DNA of 64,000 bases from JABJPM01 sp964344655 (lineage in GTDB: Archaea; Nanobdellota; Nanobdellia; SCGC-AAA011-G17; PNOQ01). Shown piece after piece: positions 39,750 through 48,537 of the stretch. Each line of letters starts with the position of its first letter. Position 1 is the stretch's first letter. Under the pieces are notes generated by a model that searched no databases, was not told where the DNA came from, and saw nothing but the letters and a program-made list of their open reading frames with translations. The DNA lies in NCBI GenBank assembly GCA_964344655.1, contig CAYFOF010000003.1, positions 26,739 to 90,738 of the forward strand, read 5' to 3'. Both the position numbers and the translations under genes were made by a program.

Positions 39750-40696
39750 AGTATATCCTCTAGTTTTATGTCATATCTTTCTGCAGTTTCTCTGAATTTT
39801 TTTAGTGCTTTTATTTCTATTTGTCTTGCCCACTCTCTTGTGAATCCCATCTCTTCACCAACCTCTCTAAATGTCATTGGATCTTGACCAGATAAACCAT
39901 ATCTTAATTCTACTGCTCTTTTTTCTTCTGGTTTCAAATTTGTATGGTTAATTAGGAATTCAATTGTTGAGGAATATTCTGGCCCTTTAGATAATTCACT
40001 ATCGTTTTCATAAGGAACTACATCTGCAAAAGTATCGCCATTTTCTCCCTCCACTGGTGTATCTAAACTATATGTTGCTCCAGTATGTTCTAATACAAGT
40101 TCTACTTTATCTAATGGTATCCCAGTTAATTCAGAAATTTCATCTGGATAGGGCAATCTTCCCTTTTCTGTAAGAAACCTACTTGAAAATTTTTTAACTT
40201 TTAATAATGCACTATGTGCTTGACCCTTAAGTCTTATCATCCTCGATTTATCTGCTATCGCTCTTGTTATTCCTTGCCATATCCACCAACTTGTATAAGA
40301 AACAAACTTTGAATTTGATGGATCATTTGGATCGTAGTTTGTAGTAGCTTTATCAAACATTTGCATACTTCCCTCTTGTATTAAATCTAGATATTCTAAT
40401 CCTCTATTTGTGTGTTTTTTTCCTTCAAATAAGGCAAATCTCATATTTGCTTCTGTTAATCTTGTTTGCAGATCTCTAAGTTCTTCTCTTAAAACTGGAA
40501 GTTCTTCTCTTATTCTTGCTTTGGTACGCTTCCATACCCTAGGTCGAACTAATTTTTCTTCATATTCTCCGATTTTTGCTACATATGATTGTATTTCCGA
40601 AGCTAGTTCTCTCTGCTCTGAATCAGAAATCATTTTGTATTGACTTACATCCCTAATACATGCTGCAAGGATTGGATCATTTCTATAAATTACCAT
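39746..40696 (-). CDS. Bacterial-type sigma factor, RpoD/RpoS-like (group 1/2)
   Basis: A 316-aa sigma factor. Seen: region 1.2 (5-35: YKMISDSEQRELASEI), a charged helical insertion (40-80), region 2 (81-160) almost as in bacteria (LTEANMRF, NRGLEYLDLIQEGS with the core-binding residues, YTSWWIWQGITRAIADKSRMIR with the two melting Trp and the -10-reading Gln/Thr), region 3 (to about 235) and region 4 (255-305: FREVGEEMGFTREWARQIEIKALKKFR). First gene of a coupled pair; driven by a TATA box. TFB in the same genome makes its use of the archaeal polymerase a puzzle. Confidence 0.92.
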   Translation of the reverse strand: MVIYRNDPILAACIRDVSQYKMISDSEQRELASEIQSYVAKIGEYEEKLVRPRVWKRTKARIREELPVLREELRDLQTRLTEANMRFALFEGKKHTNRGLEYLDLIQEGSMQMFDKATTNYDPNDPSNSKFVSYTSWWIWQGITRAIADKSRMIRLKGQAHSALLKVKKFSSRFLTEKGRLPYPDEISELTGIPLDKVELVLEHTGATYSLDTPVEGENGDTFADVVPYENDSELSKGPEYSSTIEFLINHTNLKPEEKRAVELRYGLSGQDPMTFREVGEEMGFTREWARQIEIKALKKFRETAERYDIKLEDIL

Positions 40697-40701
40697 TTTT
40701 A

Positions 40702-40733
40702 ATTACTGTCCGGTAATAAACTCCATTTATAAA
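40702..40733 (-). promoter_or_regulatory. TATA box and inverted repeat of the sigma operon
   Basis: TTTATAAA at 40726-40733 is a good archaeal TATA box about 30 bp before the ATG. ATTAC (40702-40706) and GTAAT (40713-40717) form a 5-bp inverted repeat with a 6-bp centre over the expected start site, a candidate operator. So the sigma genes look transcribed by the archaeal system itself. Confidence 0.45.
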
Positions 40734-40754
40734 TCATTCGGTTTTAGATTTTAT

Positions 40755-41339
40755 ATGGATTTTCTTCCAAAAATTGAAAAATTGAGGTACTCTGAAATAA
40801 ATAAAGTGGTTAATTCTAAGCTAAAAGAGTTTGAGAATAATAAAAATTGGTTTTCTGAGTTGTGTTTTTGTATTTTGACTGCTAATTCTAAAGCGGAAAC
40901 TGCAATAAATATACAAAATGAAATTGGAGAGGATTTTGATAAATTATCTTTTGAAGAGATTAGAGATTGTATAATAAAAAATAAACATAGATTTCATAAT
41001 AACAAAGCAAAATATATTGTTGAAACAAGAAAATTCAAAAATATAAAAGAAGATTTGGAAAATTTTGATGAATTTGAAAAAAGAGAATTTTTAGTCAAGA
41101 ATGTAAAAGGAATTGGGTATAAAGAGGCTTCTCATTTTTTAAGAAATGTTGGATATAAAAATTTAGCAATATTAGATAGACATATTTTAGCTTTAATGAA
41201 TGAAGAAAAACCGTTGAATAAAAATAATTATTTAGAAATAGAAAAGAAATTTAATAAAATTGCTAAGAAATTAAATATGAATTCTGCAGAATTGGATTTA
41301 TACATGTGGTATATTAAAACCGGGAATATTTTGAAGTAG
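40755..41339 (+). CDS. ogg: 8-oxoguanine DNA glycosylase (Ogg2 type)
   Basis: Removes 8-oxoguanine and cleaves the AP site. Seen in 194 aa: NKNWFSELCFCILTANSKAE, the HhH region NVKGIGYKEASHFLRNVG with catalytic Lys, LAILDRHILALM with catalytic Asp, and the C-terminal Lys end (IKTGNILK) that docks the 8-oxoguanine in this archaeal class. Divergent from the sigma operon and convergent with the large surface protein (26-bp overlap). Confidence 0.92.
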   Translation: MDFLPKIEKLRYSEINKVVNSKLKEFENNKNWFSELCFCILTANSKAETAINIQNEIGEDFDKLSFEEIRDCIIKNKHRFHNNKAKYIVETRKFKNIKEDLENFDEFEKREFLVKNVKGIGYKEASHFLRNVGYKNLAILDRHILALMNEEKPLNKNNYLEIEKKFNKIAKKLNMNSAELDLYMWYIKTGNILK

Positions 41340-44300
41340 ATTTATTTCTTACTGAAATAAAGATTACAGCGGCGATTACATAAGTTATTGTGAACAATAT
41401 GAAATATAGTGGCCATTGAGATTTATATGGAGTTAATGAGGAAAATACTTCTTTACTGAAACTTATTTTTGCTTTGTTGTTTGAGTATTCTAAATATGAT
41501 ATTTTTACTGTTTCTTCATTTATTGTTATTTCTCTAGATTCGTGTAAAGGAATTTCAATTATATTTCCACTATGTATTAGTGTTAATAGTAATTCTTCAA
41601 CATTATATATGTTTATTACGCTGTTTATTCCTCCTGCAACTATTACATATTGACCTCCAGAAACTTCTATTTCTACTATATTATCACTGTCTAAATTAAT
41701 TTGATTTATCGAATCTGAATCGTCTTCTCCATCACTATCAGTTTCGTTTGTTCCTGGTGGTGGGGTGATTCCATTTCCCCCCGGGTTAGAAGAGTCGTCA
41801 CACACTCCGCAATCTTGTGAACAAGAAGAACATGTTTCTGAAGTTCCACAAATTGAATCCCCGCAATAAGATATACAATGTGGATCTTCTGAAGGATTGT
41901 CAGAACATAATGACCTTAGTAATATTATTCCATCTTTTCCATTAATTGTTAAAGTTTTACTTGTAAATCCCCCTTTATTGATTAAAGGAGATTCTATTCC
42001 GTTAATATATCTGTATGTTTTGTTTAGTTCTGTTGTTTTTTGAGAGATATTTTGATTTAGTAAAACAATTCCATTTTGGAAATCTTTTCTCCATATACTG
42101 TTGTTTAATGTTGCTTCTGAGATTGGTGTTCCAAGATAACCAGAACCTATTTCGCTTATGTTTGTTGGATCTGCTGTTATTGGATCTACCCAATATTCGT
42201 CGTACCAATCTAATTCTCTACATCCCTCTATAGCACACTCTGAATCGTGATAGACTTCTCCAATTATACTGGCGGCCAACCCCAAACGGTGTCTAGCATA
42301 GTGATTTTCTGGTTCTAATGTTACGTTAACATCATTAGTGAATAAATTCCAATTTAAGTGAGGAGAGCTTGTTTCTTGATTCCAATATGGGAAACTTCTT
42401 GTCATGTATGTTGAATCTGAATATTCTAAAAATGTATGTACAGGACCATCATCAGAACCTCCTTGGCTGTGTTCTAATTTTCCTTCCCAGACTTTTCCTT
42501 CGTAATTTGAAGGATATGCATCTGCAGTGTTTCCAACTATTAAAGCAGTGTTTCCTATTTTTGAATTTGTTAAATTCAATAATTTGTTTATACCTTCCAT
42601 CCAGTACCCTCTTGCTATAGAATATACAGTTGGATTATCTAGATCTTCATCTGCGCCATCCATGTCTATATCTGGGTAAATTGTGTAAGGGAATCCTGGA
42701 GTTTCATAATCTTTTAAGAACCAAAAGGTTGACCCTACAACATCGAACCATATTCCATCATAATCTCCTCTGGATATTATGTCTTCTGAGATGTGATCTG
42801 AATAAACTTCACTGAATGGATTTCCTACGTATAAGTTATATGGGAAATTGTTTGGATTGGATGGATTCGTTGCAAAATCTCCTGCCGCATTTTGTAATCT
42901 CATTGAATCGTCTAATCTATCAAATAAATCATCTTGATAAGATCCTCCGAATCCTTGAATTCCTATTGCTGTGAGATATGGTAAAATAATTGTTTTAGGA
43001 CTATATTCCCTTATTTGATTTATTAAACTTGGAGTAAGTAAGGCCCCTCGAGAAATACCAATAATATCGTATCTTGATAAGTTATAGGTTTGATGTTCTT
43101 CAATGTTACTCCCCCAAAGATATGTTGCTATTTTAGGGTATGATTCTTTTATTTGAGGTAGAACTCTTATTCTTTTGTAAAATGAATTTTTGTCATCTTG
43201 ACATTTTATGTAGATTTCTTTGAAATTTATTGTATTATCTACTGGAATTGTAAAACTGTGTTCTGTTGTTGGAGAAGAATCAATTGTTGAAAGTTCTCCA
43301 AATGGTTTTGGGATGTTGCTATATCTACATAAAACACTTTGCTCTGTATCAAAATTAAAATTAATTTCATTTGTATTTTGAACAAAAAATCCTTCAGGAG
43401 TTAGATTTTGTATTAATGGTGCAATTGTTGATGTTTGTTCTATGTATTCTCCCTTGCTTGTTGTTATATTTATTTTTATGTTATCTCCCAAAGTAGTTTT
43501 GTTGTCAAAATATATGTCATTTGAAGAGAAAGGAATTCCCAAAGAATAACTTGCAAGTACTTCTTTATTTGATAGTGCTTTGTTTAATATTCTAAACTCA
43601 TCTATTACTACATTTTCGTTTCCAACTTGGAATCTGTCTGTTAATTCTAGATTGTGATTATATTTTCCAGACCCTATTTTAAATCCGTCTAAGTATAAGC
43701 TTGATCTGTTCATTACTTTAGAATACACTAGTGCGAAATGCATTGGCTCATTGATTTTTACTAGATCATGACTAGTACTTAACTGAACAGAATTTCCCCA
43801 ATCGGAATTTTCTAATATTGTGAAATAAAGGTTATCATTGTCGTACACTCTAAAAACTAGATAATCTTGAGTTGTAGAATTTATGTGTGTGAAAATGTAA
43901 GGGTTATCATCAAATACTGTTGAATCTAGTGGTTGTTTTAGTGTTAACCAAAATTCTATTGTTCCTTCATTTAAATCTATGTTATTTGTTGTTGAATAAT
44001 TAGTTACTCCTACTAGTCCTTGTGAGAATTTTCCAGGTTCATATGATTCAGATTTTACTAACAATGGAGATTCATCATCTTCAGATATTAGAGAACCGTC
44101 AAAGTGTGCTAAAAATAGTGTATTAGATGTGTCTGTTTCTTTTAGTTCATCATTAATATACCAACTGTAAATAAAATCTTCTGAAATATTCGATCTTGCA
44201 TATAATACTTTATCCTCATAAGGTTGGAATAACATTAAATTTTGATCTTCTACTAGTAATGGAGAGTGTTGGATTCCTATTTGTGGGAAAAAATACACTA

Positions 44301-44352
44301 ATACTATAAAGATAATTGTTACAAGTAATAGATCATCTCTTTTTATTTTCAT
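41314..44352 (-). CDS. Large surface protein: LamG, glycosidase-like barrel, Cys-rich tail
   Basis: 1012 aa. Seen: N-terminal helix (LLLVTIIFIVLVYFF), a LamG/concanavalin domain (about 70-270, with EFWLTLKQP and LYLDGFKIG), a barrel-like glycosidase region (400-800; DYDGIWFDVVGSTFWF resembles putative GHL-type hydrolases) with a DMDGADEDLD calcium-type loop, a Cys cluster (CGDSICGTSETCSSC, CGVC), an acidic/Pro linker, a beta domain and a C-terminal helix. Probably membrane-tethered outside the cell to bind and cut polysaccharide. Catalytic residues are not assignable. Confidence 0.75.
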   Translation of the reverse strand: MKIKRDDLLLVTIIFIVLVYFFPQIGIQHSPLLVEDQNLMLFQPYEDKVLYARSNISEDFIYSWYINDELKETDTSNTLFLAHFDGSLISEDDESPLLVKSESYEPGKFSQGLVGVTNYSTTNNIDLNEGTIEFWLTLKQPLDSTVFDDNPYIFTHINSTTQDYLVFRVYDNDNLYFTILENSDWGNSVQLSTSHDLVKINEPMHFALVYSKVMNRSSLYLDGFKIGSGKYNHNLELTDRFQVGNENVVIDEFRILNKALSNKEVLASYSLGIPFSSNDIYFDNKTTLGDNIKINITTSKGEYIEQTSTIAPLIQNLTPEGFFVQNTNEINFNFDTEQSVLCRYSNIPKPFGELSTIDSSPTTEHSFTIPVDNTINFKEIYIKCQDDKNSFYKRIRVLPQIKESYPKIATYLWGSNIEEHQTYNLSRYDIIGISRGALLTPSLINQIREYSPKTIILPYLTAIGIQGFGGSYQDDLFDRLDDSMRLQNAAGDFATNPSNPNNFPYNLYVGNPFSEVYSDHISEDIISRGDYDGIWFDVVGSTFWFLKDYETPGFPYTIYPDIDMDGADEDLDNPTVYSIARGYWMEGINKLLNLTNSKIGNTALIVGNTADAYPSNYEGKVWEGKLEHSQGGSDDGPVHTFLEYSDSTYMTRSFPYWNQETSSPHLNWNLFTNDVNVTLEPENHYARHRLGLAASIIGEVYHDSECAIEGCRELDWYDEYWVDPITADPTNISEIGSGYLGTPISEATLNNSIWRKDFQNGIVLLNQNISQKTTELNKTYRYINGIESPLINKGGFTSKTLTINGKDGIILLRSLCSDNPSEDPHCISYCGDSICGTSETCSSCSQDCGVCDDSSNPGGNGITPPPGTNETDSDGEDDSDSINQINLDSDNIVEIEVSGGQYVIVAGGINSVINIYNVEELLLTLIHSGNIIEIPLHESREITINEETVKISYLEYSNNKAKISFSKEVFSSLTPYKSQWPLYFILFTITYVIAAVIFISVRNKSTSKYSRF

Positions 44353-44394
44353 TATGTAAAATGTATCGTATTATGTTTTTAAGTTTATTGAAAA

Positions 44395-45114
44395 TTATAG
44401 TAAATACATTATTAGCAATCCAAGTATGAAAACTAGTAAATTTAGTAGAGATTTAGCTTTATTTCGTTCTTTTCTTAGTTCTGGGATTAAATCAGATGCT
44501 GAAATGTAAATAAATCCTCCTGCTGCAATTGGGATTAATATTTGAGCAAGATTATTTAATGGCAAGAAAAATCCGACTATTCCTCCCAAAATTGCTGCTA
44601 GGGCAGATAAGAAATTATATCCTAGTGCTTTTAGTTTTGAAAATCCCCCGTGAATTAAAACTCCAAAGTTCCCTATTTCTTGGGGAATTTCGTGTAATGC
44701 TACTGCTAGTGTTGTTGTAATTCCTAAAGGTATGCTTGTCATAAAGCTAACTGCGATTATCAAACCATCTATGAAATTATGTACGCCATCTCCGAATAAG
44801 CTCATGTATGCGAAAGTGTGTACCTCACAGTCTGCATCATGACAATGCCTCCAATGAAGCATTTTTTCTATTAGAAGGAATATTATAAAACCGATTATTA
44901 AAAATGTAAAAACAGTTGTTTCTGTGGTTTCTTCAAGAGATTCTGGGATTAAATGTAAGAATGCTCCACCTAACAATGCTCCAGCAGATAAAGCAACTAG
45001 CAAAGAAAGTATTTTTTTTAGTGTATTTTTTTTGAGAGAGAGCGTAACTATACCAATTAATGAAATTAAACTTACAAATAACGTTGCTAATAATATCCAA
45101 ATTAAAGTACTCAT
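44395..45114 (-). CDS. ZIP-family metal transporter
   Basis: Imports zinc or other divalent metals. Seen in 239 aa: about eight helices, the metal-binding FGDGVHNFIDGLIIA in helix 4 and ALHEIPQEIGNFG in helix 5, and a His/Cys loop (HWRHCHDADCEVH) typical of a variable sensor region. Full length for the family. It follows the large surface-protein gene on the same strand with a 42-bp gap and has its own promoter at the CorA side. Confidence 0.93.
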   Translation of the reverse strand: MSTLIWILLATLFVSLISLIGIVTLSLKKNTLKKILSLLVALSAGALLGGAFLHLIPESLEETTETTVFTFLIIGFIIFLLIEKMLHWRHCHDADCEVHTFAYMSLFGDGVHNFIDGLIIAVSFMTSIPLGITTTLAVALHEIPQEIGNFGVLIHGGFSKLKALGYNFLSALAAILGGIVGFFLPLNNLAQILIPIAAGGFIYISASDLIPELRKERNKAKSLLNLLVFILGLLIMYLL

Positions 45115-45190
45115 TGAGTGTATAAAACTAAATGCCTTTAAAAATTTATGGGTAGGAAAATTTATAAAGAAAAAAAATAATTTTTAGGTA

Positions 45191-46126
45191 ATGATTAAGT
45201 GTGTCAAATACTCTGGGAAAAAAACTAGTTCTGTAGATTTGGGAAAGATAAATTTGATTAGAGATTCTGTTTGGGTTGATGTTTCTTCTCCAAATGATAA
45301 AGAAATGAAACAATTAGAGAAAAAATTTAAGTTGTATTCTAGAGATTTAGTGGATAGTTTAGATGAAAATGAAATTCCTAGATTATCAAACAGAGATGGA
45401 TATTCATTTATTGTTTTTAGAGCTTTAGTTAATGATCGTACTATTCCTGTTGGTATTTTTTTGAGTAAGAAGTTTATAATTACTGTACATGGTAGAGAAA
45501 TAAAGCCATTGAGTAAATTCTTTAAAATAATGTTTGCTTCAGAAGGAGTTGAATTTTTTAGTAGAGGATTGGATTTTTTATTTTACAAAATAATTTCAGA
45601 AATGAATAGAAATTTACACAAAGATTTAGATGATTTCGATGAGAAATTAGATAAAATGGAAGATAGAGTTTTGAAGAATAAATTTAGTGATTTTAATGAA
45701 GTATTTCCTTTGAAAAAACATATTTCATATTATAAAAGAGCAATAAGTTCAAATTTAGAAATTGTTGAAAAATTACAAAATAGAACTAGTAAATTTATTA
45801 CGAATAAAAATTATACTTTCTTAAATGGAGTTCATGTTGAAATATCTCAGGCAGAGAATATGATTGAATTCCAAAGAGAAAAAATTCGTGGAATTTTGGA
45901 TATACATATGTCTTCTGTTTCAAATAGATTGAATGACATAATGAGATCTTTTACGGTTTTAGCATCTGTTTTATTATTGCCTATGTTAATTTCTGGAATT
46001 TGGGGAATGAATTTTGCTAAGATTCCATTTTTTGATAGCAGTATTGGATTTTTTATTCCATTAATACTTATGTTCTTTAGTGTAGTAATACTTTTTATAT
46101 TCTTTAAATACAAGAAATGGGTATGA
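45191..46126 (+). CDS. corA: CorA-type Mg2+/Co2+ channel
   Basis: 311 aa with a large cytoplasmic funnel domain, a long helix (residues 130-245) and two C-terminal helices carrying the GMN pore signature (LISGIWGMNF). Pentameric channel for magnesium or other divalent ions. Starts after a TTTATAAAG box at 45161. Its stop overlaps the start of the methyltransferase gene (TATGA), so the two are coupled; the pairing has no evident meaning. Confidence 0.95.
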   Translation: MIKCVKYSGKKTSSVDLGKINLIRDSVWVDVSSPNDKEMKQLEKKFKLYSRDLVDSLDENEIPRLSNRDGYSFIVFRALVNDRTIPVGIFLSKKFIITVHGREIKPLSKFFKIMFASEGVEFFSRGLDFLFYKIISEMNRNLHKDLDDFDEKLDKMEDRVLKNKFSDFNEVFPLKKHISYYKRAISSNLEIVEKLQNRTSKFITNKNYTFLNGVHVEISQAENMIEFQREKIRGILDIHMSSVSNRLNDIMRSFTVLASVLLLPMLISGIWGMNFAKIPFFDSSIGFFIPLILMFFSVVILFIFFKYKKWV

Positions 46127-46668
46127 GAAAAGACAAATTTACTAGGAAAGCACATTTTGAAGGGTATTTAGCTAGAAGTGTTTACAAATTAAAAGATATT
46201 CAAGGTAAATTTAAAATTATAAAATCTGGGGATAAAGTTTTAGATATTGGTGCGGCTCCAGGTTCTTGGACTCAATTTGCTACAGAATTGGGTGCTGAAG
46301 TTGATGCAGTTGATTTGAATAAAGTAAAGTTTGGAAAATGGATTAAAGCTGATATTACTAAAGATTCTATATTTGAGAAAATTTCTTCTGACTATGATGT
46401 TGTTATGAGTGATGTTGCTCCGAAAACTATTGGAGTTCGTACAATGGATAATGAATTATCATATGATTTGAGTAAAAGAGCTTTAGATATTGCTGCAAAA
46501 GTTCTTAGTGGGAATGGAAAATTTATTTGTAAGATATTTCAAAGTGAATTTTCTCCACAATTTGTGAAAGATGTTCGAGAGGTTTTTAAGGTTGTTAAAG
46601 TTGTAAAGCCGGTTGGAAGTAAAAAAAGAAGTAAAGAGTTTTATGTTGTTGGAATGAGAAAGAAGTAA
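46123..46668 (+). CDS. rlmE: 23S rRNA 2'-O-ribose methyltransferase RlmE/FtsJ
   Basis: A SAM-dependent methyltransferase that modifies rRNA (or tRNA) ribose. Seen: motif I (KVLDIGAAPGSWTQFA), and the K-D-K-E catalytic tetrad in ARSVYKL, MSDVAPKT, FICKIFQ and SKEFYVVG. Length (181 aa) matches the single-domain bacterial/archaeal form, with no TRAM domain. ATG at 46123 overlaps the corA stop; an ATG two codons earlier is possible. Confidence 0.95.
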   Translation: MRKDKFTRKAHFEGYLARSVYKLKDIQGKFKIIKSGDKVLDIGAAPGSWTQFATELGAEVDAVDLNKVKFGKWIKADITKDSIFEKISSDYDVVMSDVAPKTIGVRTMDNELSYDLSKRALDIAAKVLSGNGKFICKIFQSEFSPQFVKDVREVFKVVKVVKPVGSKKRSKEFYVVGMRKK

Positions 46669-46713
46669 TTTATGATATAAGTTTTTATAAACGTTTTATG
46701 GGTTTAGTTTTTG

Positions 46714-48537
46714 ATGCAAGATTTATTTCCATTTGATACGTATAGAGCAGGTCAAGAATCTTTTGTTAAAGTTGTAAATACTGCTTTGAAGCATAAAAAA
46801 GATGTTTTGGCTAGTGTTCCTACTGGAGTTGGTAAGACTGCAGCTACTTTAGCTCCTACTTTGAAGTATGCGTTGGAAAATGATAAGACTGTGATTTTTT
46901 TAACTTCAAAACATACCCATCATAAGGTTGCGGTGGATACTTTAAGAGACATAAAGGAAAAAAGTGGTGAAAAATTTCAGGTAGCCGATTTTATTGGAAA
47001 GAGATGGATGTGTCCAAGATTAGATATTTCAAATTTAAATTCTAGAGAGTTTAGAGAGTTTTGTAAGAGTGTTGTTGAAAATAAAGAGTGTGAATATTAT
47101 CAAAATTATTACAACAAAGAAAAAGTGTTTACTAATAGAATATTAGTTGATGAATTGAAAAATAATATTTTACATGTTGAAGAATTAGTTGAAAAATGTA
47201 GAAATGCTAAAGTTTGTAGTTTTGAGGCCGCATCTGAATTAGCAAAAAAATCTAAAGTTTTGATTTTAGATTATTTTCATATTTTAAATCCAGGAACTCG
47301 AGAGAGATTTTTTAAGAAAATTGGGAAGGAGTTAGAAAATTGTATTTTGATTTGGGATGAAGCACATAATTTGCCTTCTAGAGCTAGAGATTTAATGAGT
47401 GAAAATGTTAGTACAATAAGTTTAGATTCTTCTGTTAGGGAAGCTGGGAAATTTAATCAAGATTTAGAGCCTTCAATTATTAAAATCAGAGATAGATTAT
47501 TAGATTTAAGTTCTAAATTGGGGTTAGAGAAAAATGAAATTTTAGTTTCTAAAGATGATTTTGTTACTGTTGATGAAGATGTTATTGCAGATATGTATAA
47601 AACTGCTTCTAGAGTTATTGAAGAAGAGAAAAGAAGTTATTTGAATAGTTTAGTGCATTTTTTGTCATTGTGGAAACAAGAAGATAAAAAGTTTTCAAGA
47701 ATTTTGAAAAGGAGTTTTAGTAAAACTGGGAAACCTATTTTGAGTTTATTTTATAATTGTTTAGATCCGGGGATTGTTTTAGAGCCAATTTTAGAAGGAG
47801 CACATTCTAATATTTTTATGAGTGGAACTTTGTATCCTTTAACTATGTATGAAGAGATTTTTGGGTTAGATTTGCCATTGAAAGTTGAATATCCTAATCC
47901 ATTTCCTGCAGAGAATCGTTTGGATTTGGTTGTTCCGGCAATATCTACTAAATATGATCAACGTAATGGAGAGATGTATTCAAAGATTGCACATCATGTT
48001 TCTGAGTTGATGGAAATCATTGGGGGAAATAAAATTTTCTTTTTTCCTAGTTATGCAATTATGGATAAAGTTAGAGAGCATATTGACTCTGAGATATTTG
48101 TTGAGACACCTGGAATGGATAAACATTCAAGAGAATTAATTTTGAAGAAATTTATTTCTTTACGTTCAGAGGGCGCTACTTTGTTTGCAGTTAGTTCTGG
48201 AAGTTTTGGTGAAAGTATAGATTTAGATGGAGATAAATTAAAAGGAGTTGTTATTGTTGGGGTTCCTTTTGCTAAAAATGATTTGGAGATTAAAGAATTA
48301 ATTAGATATTATGATGAGAAATTTGAGAAGGGAATGGAATATGCATATATTATGCCCGCTTTTACTTCAATAATGCAGAATGCTGGGCGTTGTATTAGAA
48401 GTGAAACTGATAAAGGGATAATTATTTATTTAGATGAAAGATATGCTTGGACTAATTATCGTAAGAATTTTCCTTCTCATGTAAATTTAAAAGGTGCTAG
48501 AAGTTATGATGATGTTAAAGATTTTTTGAATGATTAA
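46714..48537 (+). CDS. xpd: XPD/Rad3-family Fe-S DNA helicase
   Basis: Superfamily 2 helicase for repair. Seen in 607 aa: Q-like start (FPFDTYRAGQESF), Walker A (PTGVGKTAA), Fe-S Cys (RWMCPRLD, REFCKSVVENKEC, KVCSFEAA), DEAH (WDEAHNLPS), motif III (FMSGTLYP) and motifs V-VI (SSGSFGESIDLDG, QNAGRCIRSETD). Order and spacing match XPD. The ATG at 46714 follows a TTTATAAAC box by about 30 bp. Its 3' end overlaps the convergent DEAD-box gene by 4 bp. Confidence 0.95.
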   Translation: MQDLFPFDTYRAGQESFVKVVNTALKHKKDVLASVPTGVGKTAATLAPTLKYALENDKTVIFLTSKHTHHKVAVDTLRDIKEKSGEKFQVADFIGKRWMCPRLDISNLNSREFREFCKSVVENKECEYYQNYYNKEKVFTNRILVDELKNNILHVEELVEKCRNAKVCSFEAASELAKKSKVLILDYFHILNPGTRERFFKKIGKELENCILIWDEAHNLPSRARDLMSENVSTISLDSSVREAGKFNQDLEPSIIKIRDRLLDLSSKLGLEKNEILVSKDDFVTVDEDVIADMYKTASRVIEEEKRSYLNSLVHFLSLWKQEDKKFSRILKRSFSKTGKPILSLFYNCLDPGIVLEPILEGAHSNIFMSGTLYPLTMYEEIFGLDLPLKVEYPNPFPAENRLDLVVPAISTKYDQRNGEMYSKIAHHVSELMEIIGGNKIFFFPSYAIMDKVREHIDSEIFVETPGMDKHSRELILKKFISLRSEGATLFAVSSGSFGESIDLDGDKLKGVVIVGVPFAKNDLEIKELIRYYDEKFEKGMEYAYIMPAFTSIMQNAGRCIRSETDKGIIIYLDERYAWTNYRKNFPSHVNLKGARSYDDVKDFLND

